NCBI GenBank assembly: GCA_910576845.1
Contig: CAJTJA010000002.1
Span: forward strand, 65,046-129,045
Origin: an uncultured Oscillibacter sp.
Lineage (GTDB): Bacteria > Bacillota > Clostridia > Oscillospirales > Oscillospiraceae
Reading direction: 5' to 3'
DNA length: 64,000 nucleotides
Each line of letters begins with the position of its first letter. Within the stretch, counting starts at the first letter, position 1. Both the position numbers and the translations under genes were made by a program. Shown one piece after another: positions 25,215 to 32,821 of this stretch. Below the pieces are notes generated by a model. It ran no database searches. It had not been told where the DNA came from and saw only the letters and a program-made list of their open reading frames with translations.

Positions 25215-25316
25215 GTTTATTTCCATACCTGGCTTGACCCGGAGCGTGCCTGGGGAGTATAATACGAGCATTAGGAATCCGGATACGCATAATGAAAGAT
25301 GAGAGGAGGTTTTGCC

Positions 25317-26039
25317 GTGGCGGAGAATCAAAGAAAGCCGGTAGCGCCTTTTTATGCCGTGTCCGCGCTGTGGCTGCTGAGCGGATGTTTCCTGCCTCTG
25401 TATACTTGGGGGGCGTATTGTCTGTTGGCGGCAGTGTCGGCGGCGGCGTTCTTCTTTGTGAACAGGCTCTGCCTGGGAGCGGGAAGCATAGCAGGGACTG
25501 CCGCTGAAGAGAAAAGGAACGAAATGGACGCAAAGCCCCAGGCGGCCTCTCCTCCCGGAAACGCGGAGCTGGACAAGCTGCTGAAGGACGGCCGCCTGGC
25601 CCTGAGTGAAATGAAGCGTCTGGATGATAATATTGCAGACATGGAAGTTTCGGCAGATATTGTGCGCCTCAGTCAGGTGTCGGAGAAGATTTTTCAGGCG
25701 GTCAAAGATGATCCGGCGAAGCTGCCGCAGATTCGCAAGTTTATGGATTATTACCTGCCTACTACTCTGAAGCTTTTGAATGCCTATGACCGTATGAGCG
25801 GTGTGGGAATTTCCGGTGAGAACATCGACGGGACCAAGACCAAGGTGGAGAATATGATGAAGACGGTGGTCAAGGCTTTTGAAAAGCAGTTGGACAGTCT
25901 GTATGGGGCGGACGCTCTGGATATTTCCGCTGATATTCAGGTTATGGAAACTCTGCTGGCCCAGGAGGGCCTGACGGAGCCGGAGATGAAAGCCGACGCT
26001 GCGCAGCCTGATGGAACGGACATTCGGCTGGAGCTGTAG
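25317..26039 (+). CDS. XpaC-like (5-bromo-4-chloroindolyl phosphate hydrolysis) family protein
   Basis: 240 residues from GTG 25317, 7 bases after GAGGAGG. Two N-terminal membrane helices (YAVSALWLLSGCFLPLYTWG, then CLLAAVSAAAFFFVNRLCLG) precede a cytoplasmic helical domain with MKRLDDNIADMEVSADIVRL and RKFMDYYLPTTLKLLNAYDR, typical of the XpaC family. XpaC is regularly encoded next to TelA, as here. The old phosphatase name is historical; the role is probably in the envelope stress/TelA pathway. Start of a small-ORF/TelA/TPM gene group. Confidence 0.85.
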   Translation: MAENQRKPVAPFYAVSALWLLSGCFLPLYTWGAYCLLAAVSAAAFFFVNRLCLGAGSIAGTAAEEKRNEMDAKPQAASPPGNAELDKLLKDGRLALSEMKRLDDNIADMEVSADIVRLSQVSEKIFQAVKDDPAKLPQIRKFMDYYLPTTLKLLNAYDRMSGVGISGENIDGTKTKVENMMKTVVKAFEKQLDSLYGADALDISADIQVMETLLAQEGLTEPEMKADAAQPDGTDIRLEL

Positions 26040-26113
26040 GGAAGGAGATCGCTTGTGGAAGGCCGGAGCGGCTTTTTAAAACAGGCTGTTTCCTGTGCGA
26101 TCTGCTGCATTAT

Positions 26114-26260
26114 ATGACTGCACTGGCATTGGGCCGGCCGTTGAGAGGAGTGCCTATTCCGGAAAAGACGCTGGAACTGCTTCCGGTTCTGTTTATTGTG
26201 TTCGCCGGGCTGCCGGTGCTGAGTTTTTACCGCTGGAAGCACTGTGAAGATGACTGCTGA
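26114..26260 (+). CDS. Possible small membrane peptide (48 aa), perhaps the end of a frameshifted gene
   Basis: ATG 26114 opens 48 codons with one hydrophobic segment (LELLPVLFIVFAGLPVLSFY) and a charged tail. A preceding 20-codon frame begins at GTG 26055, which has a good AAGGAG, and stops at 26117 overlapping this ATG (ATGA). The two could be a coupled pair, or one 68-70 residue protein broken by a frameshift. Not recognised. Confidence 0.3.
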   Translation: MTALALGRPLRGVPIPEKTLELLPVLFIVFAGLPVLSFYRWKHCEDDC

Positions 26261-26272
26261 GAGGGATAGAAG

Positions 26273-26677
26273 ATGAAAGGTTTTATAGAGTCAAGGAAGG
26301 GTTTGCTGTTCAGCGCCCTGTTTTTCACCGGCGTGTGTCTGCTCTATGTGATAACTGCCCTCCGCAGAGGGCTTTACGAGGTCCTGCAGTTTCCTTCGCC
26401 CATGGCTAATATCATTCTTTTCAGCGGTTTCCTCACTCTGGCGGTGATTTGCTGGTATCGCTATCTGCGTTACAGACCGGACCGGGAGGAGTTTCGCCAT
26501 AAAAAGAACGCGCCTCTTTGGGCTGGCATGGCGGTATTATGTCTTTTGCTTGCCATCGTTTGGCTGCTTCTGTTTTTGTATTTGGGACGAAGTGCCGCCG
26601 CTTTGGCACTCTGTATTCTGGCGTTGATTTTGGCTGCCGTCTCGGTGGGCCGGGCGTTGAAGTCGAGAAGAAAGTGA
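26273..26677 (+). CDS. Four-helix membrane protein of unknown function
   Basis: 134 residues; ATG 26273 behind AGAGGGA. Helices at about 9-29, 44-61, 82-103 and 107-124, with a charged cytoplasmic loop (YRPDREEFRHKKN). No family recognised. It lies between the XpaC-like and TelA genes, on the same strand, and may belong to that operon. Confidence 0.75.
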   Translation: MKGFIESRKGLLFSALFFTGVCLLYVITALRRGLYEVLQFPSPMANIILFSGFLTLAVICWYRYLRYRPDREEFRHKKNAPLWAGMAVLCLLLAIVWLLLFLYLGRSAAALALCILALILAAVSVGRALKSRRK

Positions 26678-26763
26678 CTGGCTGCATGCGGCCTGTTCCT
26701 TTTTTCATGGGATGCTGGGCGGCCGAGAGAAAAAACATATTCTGCTAGTGGAGGAAGACGACT

Positions 26764-27930
26764 ATGAGTGACAACATGATTCCTGAGCTGACCCTGGACC
26801 CAGCCGCTGCTGCGGCTCCCATGCCCGAGCTGACCCTGGAGCCTGCGGCAACCCCCGCCGCGCCAAAACCGGAAAAGCCGGAGGTCAAACCGGTGGAGTT
26901 GGATGACTCCATGCTTTCGGAAGCGGAAAAGAAGGCTGTGGAGGAGTTTTCAAAAAAGATCGACGTAATGGATTCCAATCTTGTTCTGCAATACGGCGCG
27001 GCAGCGCAGAAGAATGTGGCGGGCTTCTCGGAGAGCGCCTTGGCCTCTGTGCGCACTAAGGATCTGGGAGAGGTGGGAAAATCCCTCTCTGAGCTGGTAG
27101 TGGAACTGAAGGGGTTTGGCGAAGAGGAGGAGAAAAAGGGCTTCTTCGGCAAGTTCAAGAAGGCCGGGAACAAGCTGGAGGCGATGAAGGCACAGTATTC
27201 CAAGGTGGAGACCAACGTGGACAGGATTGTCCGGGAGCTGGAGCAGCATCAGGTGACGCTGATGAAGGATGTCGCCATGTTCGACCAGATGTATGAGCTG
27301 AATTTGAAGTATTACAAGGAACTGACCATGTATATACTGGCAGGGAAGAAGAAGCTGGCGGAGGTCCAGGCCAATGAGCTTCCTGCCCTCCGGGCCAAGG
27401 CGGAGCAGACCGGAGCCCAGGAGGATGCCCAGCGTTATAACGATTTGGTTCAGATGTGTGAGCGCTTTGAAAAGAAGCTCCATGATTTGGAGCTCACCCG
27501 GATGATTTCTATTCAGATGGGTCCCCAGACCCGGCTGCTTCAAAACAACGACACCCTTATGGTGGAGAAAATCCAGTCTTCCCTGGTGAATACCATTCCT
27601 CTGTGGAAGAGCCAGATGGTGCTGGCGCTGGGAATGGAACATGGCCGCCAGGCGACTGCCGCCCAGAGCGCGGTGACGGAGATGACCAACGAGCTTTTAA
27701 AGAAAAATGCCGATATGCTGAAGATGGGTACTATCCAGACCGCCAAGGAGGCGGAGCGGAGCGTGGTGGACATCGAAACGCTCCAGCACACAAACCAGCA
27801 GCTGATTTCCACCTTGGATGAGGTGCTGAACATCCAGAGGGAGGGGGCCCAGAAACGGAAGGCCGCCGAGGCGGAGCTGGGCCGCATTGAGGGTGAGCTC
27901 CGGGCGAAACTGATGGAGCTGCGCAAGTAA
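26764..27930 (+). CDS. TelA-family (toxic anion resistance) protein
   Basis: 388 residues. A Pro/Ala-rich N-terminus contains two copies of PELTLDP/PELTLEP, followed by the helical TelA domain from about residue 50 to the end (SEAEKKAVEEFSKKIDVMDS, GFFGKFKKAGNKLEAMKAQY, NNDTLMVEKIQSSLVNTIPL, ALGMEHGRQATAAQSAV). Originally linked to tellurite resistance; in Firmicutes it is associated with envelope stress. Cytoplasmic. It follows the XpaC-like gene as usual for this pair. Confidence 0.92.
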   Translation: MSDNMIPELTLDPAAAAAPMPELTLEPAATPAAPKPEKPEVKPVELDDSMLSEAEKKAVEEFSKKIDVMDSNLVLQYGAAAQKNVAGFSESALASVRTKDLGEVGKSLSELVVELKGFGEEEEKKGFFGKFKKAGNKLEAMKAQYSKVETNVDRIVRELEQHQVTLMKDVAMFDQMYELNLKYYKELTMYILAGKKKLAEVQANELPALRAKAEQTGAQEDAQRYNDLVQMCERFEKKLHDLELTRMISIQMGPQTRLLQNNDTLMVEKIQSSLVNTIPLWKSQMVLALGMEHGRQATAAQSAVTEMTNELLKKNADMLKMGTIQTAKEAERSVVDIETLQHTNQQLISTLDEVLNIQREGAQKRKAAEAELGRIEGELRAKLMELRK

Positions 27931-27942
27931 AGGATTAAGCCT

Positions 27943-29097
27943 ATGAAAATTCTGCAAAAGCGCCCTGTGGCGGCGGTTTTCATGGTCCTGGCCGTCCTGG
28001 CGGGCATTGCTCTGGGGCAGGCGAAAAAGCCGGACACGGAAGCCGCTCTCACCGGAGATTTCCTCTACCTCGTCCACAATGAAGGCGGTGTGATTGCGCA
28101 GGAAACCGCTGAATACATTGAGGCTGTGAATACCTCTCTTTTTGCTCAAACCGGGGCCCAGATTGCTGTGGACGTGGTGAAAACCACGGGAAGCGAGGAC
28201 ATCGCGGATTATGCCGAAAGGACATTCAGTGAGTTGGGAGTGGGTTCCCGAGAGCGGAACAACGGCCTTTTGATGGTGCTGGCCCTGGAAAACCTGTACA
28301 ACGGTGCGCCGGACGGGGACTATTATCTGTCCTGGGGCAGCGGGTTCAGCGCTGGCCAGCAGAGCCATTTGGAGGATATCCTGTACAGTGCTTTGGAAGA
28401 TGATTTTGCTGCGAAGCGCTATGACCAGGGTGTCCGGTATACCTTTGATACCTTGGTGGATTACCTGGAAAGTGTTTATCATGTCACCGTCACCACAACT
28501 CTGCCGTCTTCCGATGTGATGGGAAACTATGAGACCATTTCCGGCGGCTACCGGTCCGCTGGTGCGGCGGTGGCCATTGGAACGGTCATTACCGGGCTGG
28601 TGGTGCTGGTGATCCTTTTGGCTGTCCTCTGGGTGGCTCTGGATGGGATGCGTTACAGCCGCTACCGGCGGCGTTATTATGGACCGACTGTGATCGGGGT
28701 TCCAAGGCCGGTATATTACCCCGTTTTTTGGGGACGTCCAAGACGGCCCCGGCGGCCTCCTCCGCCTCCGCCGCCCAGGAGACCGGGCGGGCCTGGAGGG
28801 TTCGGCGGCGGTTCCTTTGGAGGAGGCGCTGGCCGGAGCGGACGTCCCGGCGGTTTTGGCGGCGGTTCCTTCGGCGGCGGAGCCGGCCGGGGGACCCGGC
28901 CTGGCGGTTCGGGACATGGCGGTTTCGGGGGAGTCTCTTTTGGCGGCGGAGCGGGTCGCAGCGGGCGGCCCGGAGGTTTCGGCGGAGCCGGAAGAGGAGG
29001 CTTTGGCGGCGGGCGTTCCGGCGGTTTTGGAGGCGGCTCCTTTGGGGGAGGCGCTGGCCGGGGCGGCGGAATGCGCGGCGGCGGCCGCCGCAGATAG
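27943..29097 (+). CDS. TPM-domain membrane protein with Gly-rich tail
   Basis: 384 residues. Signal-anchor VAAVFMVLAVLAGIALGQA, then an extracellular TPM domain (about 35-185: VIAQETAEYIEAVNTSLFAQ, GVGSRERNNGLLMVLALE, YYLSWGSGF). A second helix (AVAIGTVITGLVVLVILLAVLWVAL) is followed by a basic Arg/Pro stretch and about 110 residues of GGFGGGSFGGGAGR-type repeats. TPM proteins of this design (YgcG-like) accompany TelA and related envelope genes. It starts 13 bases after telA, so it is co-transcribed. The tail varies readily by repeat slippage. Confidence 0.87.
   Translation: MKILQKRPVAAVFMVLAVLAGIALGQAKKPDTEAALTGDFLYLVHNEGGVIAQETAEYIEAVNTSLFAQTGAQIAVDVVKTTGSEDIADYAERTFSELGVGSRERNNGLLMVLALENLYNGAPDGDYYLSWGSGFSAGQQSHLEDILYSALEDDFAAKRYDQGVRYTFDTLVDYLESVYHVTVTTTLPSSDVMGNYETISGGYRSAGAAVAIGTVITGLVVLVILLAVLWVALDGMRYSRYRRRYYGPTVIGVPRPVYYPVFWGRPRRPRRPPPPPPPRRPGGPGGFGGGSFGGGAGRSGRPGGFGGGSFGGGAGRGTRPGGSGHGGFGGVSFGGGAGRSGRPGGFGGAGRGGFGGGRSGGFGGGSFGGGAGRGGGMRGGGRRR
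28790..29090 (+). repeat. Gly/Ser/Arg-coding direct repeats inside the TPM gene
   Basis: About five imperfect copies of a 30-39 bp unit encoding GGFGGGSFGGGAGRSGRP. The reading frame is kept. Copy number is expected to vary among strains. Confidence 0.7.
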
Positions 29098-29111
29098 CAG
29101 ATGAAAAATAC

Positions 29112-29145
29112 AAGGCCCCCGGCGTGTGACTGCGCCGGGGGCCTT
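29112..29145 (+). terminator. GC-rich hairpin ending the TelA/TPM transcript
   Basis: Perfect 13-bp stem AAGGCCCCCGGCG (29112-29124 with 29133-29145), 8-base loop. There is no T-run beyond the stem's own TT, so efficiency is uncertain. Confidence 0.6.
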
Positions 29146-29249
29146 GCTGTATGGATGACAGGGAACGATGCGGCGGACGCTTCAGCCTGTGTAAGGGTCA
29201 GGCTTCGGAGCGGGAAAGAGTTTTCTTAATGGACTTTTGCCGGAAGAGA

Positions 29250-30116
29250 TTAATCAAGCACCTGCACCGCAGCGCCCAGAACACCATCGCCAATGTAAAC
29301 GCTGAGGGTGCCGTCAATTTCGCCGTCCCAGATATGACTGTAGTTTGGGAGGGCGGCAGTCAGCTTCTGGCGAACGGTTTCCATTTCGGCGGCGGCGCCG
29401 CCGTTGGCAACGGCCAGGTTGTATTTCTTATGGGTTCCGCAGCGCTCTGCCGTCATGGCTACCAGCTTGTCGATGACCTGGTTCCGGCCTCGGACCTTGG
29501 CGATGGACTGGAGCTGACCGTCGGGGGCAAAGGTGATAATGGGCTTAATTTGCAGCAGCGTTCCGGCTGTGGCGGTGACTTTGCCGATGCGCCCGCCTTT
29601 CATGAGATATTCCAGCGTATCTACCGAGAAAAAGGGGAACGTATTCGCGATGAGCTGCGGGGCTCTGTGTTCCACCAGGGTTTTCCAGTCCATACCATTC
29701 CGAATGTCCTCTGCCAGCTGCAGTACCGTCAGACCCTGGCCAAGGGACCCGCTGACAGAATCGAAGACCCGAATGGGGAAGTCCTCTCCGCTTTCCTCCG
29801 CAATGAGGCGGATCAAGTTATAAGTGCCGGAGAGACCACTGGAGAGCATAATGGCGATAACACCGTCATAGCCCGTGTTACGAATTTCCTCCAGTACGGC
29901 TCCTACGCTCTCCACGGAGGGCAGGGAGGTTTGGGGAAGCTCTCCGGATTTAAGGCGGCGGTAAATGTCGATATTGTGAATGTTTACGCCGTCGGCATAT
30001 TCTCCATCGGCGCAGAGAATGCGCAGGGGAACGATGTAAATGTGGTTCTCCGCTACCAGACGGGGGGACAGGTCTGCACAGGAATCCGTCAGCAGGGCGA
30101 TTTTTTGAGGGGTCAC
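29250..30116 (-). CDS. DegV-family fatty-acid-binding protein
   Basis: 288 residues from GTG 30116. N-terminal LLTDSCADLSPRLV and QTSLPSVESVGAVLEE belong to the lipid headgroup/phosphate pocket. LSSGLSGTYN and the C-terminal domain GGRIGKVTATAGTLLQIKPI follow. DegV/FakB proteins present fatty acids to the FakA kinase for incorporation into phospholipid. No fakA is nearby. Monocistronic, with a good promoter at 30190-30218 and a convergent neighbour downstream. Confidence 0.93.
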   Translation of the reverse strand: MTPQKIALLTDSCADLSPRLVAENHIYIVPLRILCADGEYADGVNIHNIDIYRRLKSGELPQTSLPSVESVGAVLEEIRNTGYDGVIAIMLSSGLSGTYNLIRLIAEESGEDFPIRVFDSVSGSLGQGLTVLQLAEDIRNGMDWKTLVEHRAPQLIANTFPFFSVDTLEYLMKGGRIGKVTATAGTLLQIKPIITFAPDGQLQSIAKVRGRNQVIDKLVAMTAERCGTHKKYNLAVANGGAAAEMETVRQKLTAALPNYSHIWDGEIDGTLSVYIGDGVLGAAVQVLD

Positions 30117-30189
30117 GTGCTCCCAACTCCTTTTTTATAAAGGCTGCCCTATCCCGCGGAAGGAATGGGCGCAAAAACACATTGACGCT

Positions 30190-30218
30190 ATTATCCCACA
30201 AATAAAGGAAAACTGCAA
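30190..30218 (-). promoter_or_regulatory. Promoter of the DegV gene
   Basis: On the minus strand: TTGCAG (30218-30213), 17 bases, GATAAT (30195-30190). About 74 bases before the GTG start. Confidence 0.75.
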
Positions 30219-30660
30219 GCTCAATCTGCTCGTTTCCGCATTTATGTTAGGAGCCGTTGATTGAAATTCAGTTAGTTTGTTAATGCTTTTTTGTAATGAC
30301 GCAAATTAGTTGCCGTTAATGAACGATAACGCAGTCAATTATTTGCGCTTCGTGCCGTTATTAATGACATGTTTCGGACGAAATTGCAGAAAGCGGTCTG
30401 CTTGTGAGGCCGAACTTCTTGGAAGGAGTATGTTTTGCGTACAGGCCGGATAAAAGGCGGCGGAATGAAAATGATAGTTTCTCTTTTGCCCTTGCCGGCG
30501 TTATCGGGCAGTTTTTCATTGGTGGGCCGTTCCTTGTTCCTTTACAAAAAAGCTATGCGGAAAAGTGTTTTGACGTCCCCGATTTTTGAAGTGGGTTTAT
30601 CAGAATGTTTCCCGGGAAATTTGGTTAGAGAAAAATACAGGGAAATCAAAAGGATTTTCC

Positions 30661-30689
30661 TTTACCTGCCGGGATTTCTCTGTTATAAT
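30661..30689 (+). promoter_or_regulatory. Promoter of the recJ operon
   Basis: TTTACC (30661-30666), 17 bases, perfect TATAAT (30684-30689). Lies 51 bases upstream of the TTG start of recJ and decides against the longer reading frame. Confidence 0.75.
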
Positions 30690-30740
30690 ATACAAGTTAT
30701 ATTTTGCCTGCCTGCGGAGTGGGGAAAGGGGGGCGCTTTT

Positions 30741-32819
30741 TTGAAATATAAGAGATGGAACATCGGCGCTCCAAAGGAAGAGGACGTTGCCCTGCTGCGG
30801 GAGGCGGGCTATCCCTATTTGATGGCGCTGGTGCTGGCTGCCAGAGGAGTCATTTCTCCGGAAACAGCGGCAGAATTTTTGGACCGGGACCGGAAGCTGA
30901 CGCTTTCACCTATGCTGATGCGGGATATGGACAAGGCTGTTGCCCGGATTCAAAGAGCCGCCGGCGATGGAGAGACCATTGCGGTCTTCGGTGATTATGA
31001 CGTGGATGGCATTACTTCCACGGTGCTGCTGATGGACTATTTGAAGAGCTGCGGCGTGAAATGCCTGCGGTATATTCCGCGCCGGATTGAGGACGGCTAC
31101 GGCCTGTCCAAGACGGCGATTCAGGGTCTGTGGGAGCAGGGAGCCACATTGATGATCACGGTGGACTGCGGCATCACCGGAAACGAAGAGGTGGAGTTTG
31201 CCAACTCTCTGGGGATGGATGTGGTGGTGACGGACCACCATGAATGCAAGGAGGAACTGCCGGCAGCGGCGGCGGTGGTGGACCCCCACAGGCCAGACTG
31301 CCCCTATCCTTTCAAATCTCTGGCCGGATGCGGTGTGGCGCTGAAACTGGTGATGGCCTTGGGTGGCGAGAGCCGGGAGGATGCCCTGTTTGCCCGTTAC
31401 TGCACCTTGGCGGCCATTGGCACTGTGGCCGACGTGATGCGGATGGAAGGAGAGAACCGCGCCATTGTCTCCTGCGGCCTGGAGGCCCTGCCGCATACGG
31501 ATTTTGTGGGTATCCACGCGCTTTTGCGGGAGGCGGGGCTGGTGGGAAAAGCCATTACCTCAATCCAAATCGGATTTGTCCTCTCTCCCCGAATCAATGC
31601 CGCAGGCCGTATGGGGGCGGCGGACCTGGCGGCGGACCTGCTGGAGACGGCGGACCCTGCCCGTGCCGAAGAGCTGGCCCGGGAACTGTGCGAACTGAAC
31701 CGGGAACGCCAGGCTGTGGAGCAGGCGATCTGTGCCGATGCCATTGAACAGATTGAGTCCCGGCCGCAGGAGGAGCGCAGTGCGCTGGTTCTCGCAAGTG
31801 AGGAATGGCACCAGGGAGTGGTGGGTATTGTGGCTTCCCGCCTCAGCGAGAAATACTCCTGCCCCAGTTTTATGATCCATTTGAAAGATGGTACGGGACG
31901 AGGGTCCTGCCGGTCTTACGGCGGCTTTAATCTCTTCGCCGCCCTGGAGTCCTGCGCGGACCTGCTGGATGGTTTCGGCGGCCATGAGCTGGCTGCCGGT
32001 TTCACCATTCCCGAGGAGAACATTGCCGCTTTTCGTGCCAGGATGAACCGTTATGTCCGTTCCGCCACCGGCGGGGAGCCTCCGGTGAGTTCTTTGGAGG
32101 TGGATGCGGCGGTGGCCTCCCCTGGCGAGCTGACATTGGAACAGGCCGATCAGCTGGAGCAGCTGGAGCCTTACGGTGCCGGGAACCCCCGTCCCGTCTT
32201 TGCCCTGCTGGGAGCTACGGCGGAGAGTGTACAGGCTGTGGGGCAGGGAAAACATCTGAAGCTGCGTCTTTCCAAAGGCGTCAGCCGTTTTGACGCTATC
32301 TTTTTCTCCGTTACGGCGGAGGAGTGCGGTATTGCTCCCGGGAGCCGGGTGGACGCCGCTTTTTATCTTCAGGCCAATACCTTCCGGGGCAGTACCACGC
32401 TGCAGTTACAGCTGGTGGATATTCGGCCGTCTCTGCTTCCCAGCCGAAATGAAGCGGAGTCTCTGGACCTGGTCCGCCGGCTGGTGAAGGGAGAGGAAAT
32501 TTCCCCGCAGGAAGCAGTCCGGCTTCGGGCTTCCCGGAATCAATATGCCGCTTGCTGGGTGGCGCTGGAACAGCGGCTCCGCCAGGGAAAGGCGGAAGAG
32601 GACCGCATGCCCTATCTTCGGGCTCTGGCGGGCCGGACCGGCGGAAGCGAGAGCTTTTTGCGGACCGCCTTGGCGCTGGAGGTGTTTCAGGAGCGGGGAC
32701 TGATTTCTCTGTCTCAGGGAGGAGACCGGCTGACGCTGTGCCTGATCCCCATTCAGGGAAAGGTGGATCTCACTGCCTGCCCTTATCTGGTCCGGCTGCA
32801 AAACAAGGAGGCCACTTGA
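30741..32819 (+). CDS. recJ: Single-stranded-DNA-specific exonuclease RecJ
   Basis: 692 residues from TTG 30741, 7-8 bases after a GGAAAGGGGGG site. A 5'-3' ssDNA exonuclease of recombination and mismatch repair. DHH phosphoesterase domain: AVFGDYDVDGITSTVLL and VTDHHECKEELP; DHHA1: SYGGFNLFAALES and GGHELAAGFTI; then the OB domain and a C-terminal extension. The stop overlaps the start region of rel, giving a recJ-rel-dtd order common in Clostridia. Confidence 0.95.
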   Translation: MKYKRWNIGAPKEEDVALLREAGYPYLMALVLAARGVISPETAAEFLDRDRKLTLSPMLMRDMDKAVARIQRAAGDGETIAVFGDYDVDGITSTVLLMDYLKSCGVKCLRYIPRRIEDGYGLSKTAIQGLWEQGATLMITVDCGITGNEEVEFANSLGMDVVVTDHHECKEELPAAAAVVDPHRPDCPYPFKSLAGCGVALKLVMALGGESREDALFARYCTLAAIGTVADVMRMEGENRAIVSCGLEALPHTDFVGIHALLREAGLVGKAITSIQIGFVLSPRINAAGRMGAADLAADLLETADPARAEELARELCELNRERQAVEQAICADAIEQIESRPQEERSALVLASEEWHQGVVGIVASRLSEKYSCPSFMIHLKDGTGRGSCRSYGGFNLFAALESCADLLDGFGGHELAAGFTIPEENIAAFRARMNRYVRSATGGEPPVSSLEVDAAVASPGELTLEQADQLEQLEPYGAGNPRPVFALLGATAESVQAVGQGKHLKLRLSKGVSRFDAIFFSVTAEECGIAPGSRVDAAFYLQANTFRGSTTLQLQLVDIRPSLLPSRNEAESLDLVRRLVKGEEISPQEAVRLRASRNQYAACWVALEQRLRQGKAEEDRMPYLRALAGRTGGSESFLRTALALEVFQERGLISLSQGGDRLTLCLIPIQGKVDLTACPYLVRLQNKEAT

Positions 32820-32821
32820 TT

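Larger units (their letters stand above)
30117..30740. other. Divergent promoter region between DegV and RecJ genes
   Basis: 624 bases with no convincing gene. AT-rich from about 30230 to 30370, with TTAATGAACGATAACG and related GTTATTAATGAC stretches. An in-frame extension of recJ covers 30435-30740 but has a promoter inside it and no protein-like composition. Confidence 0.5.
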
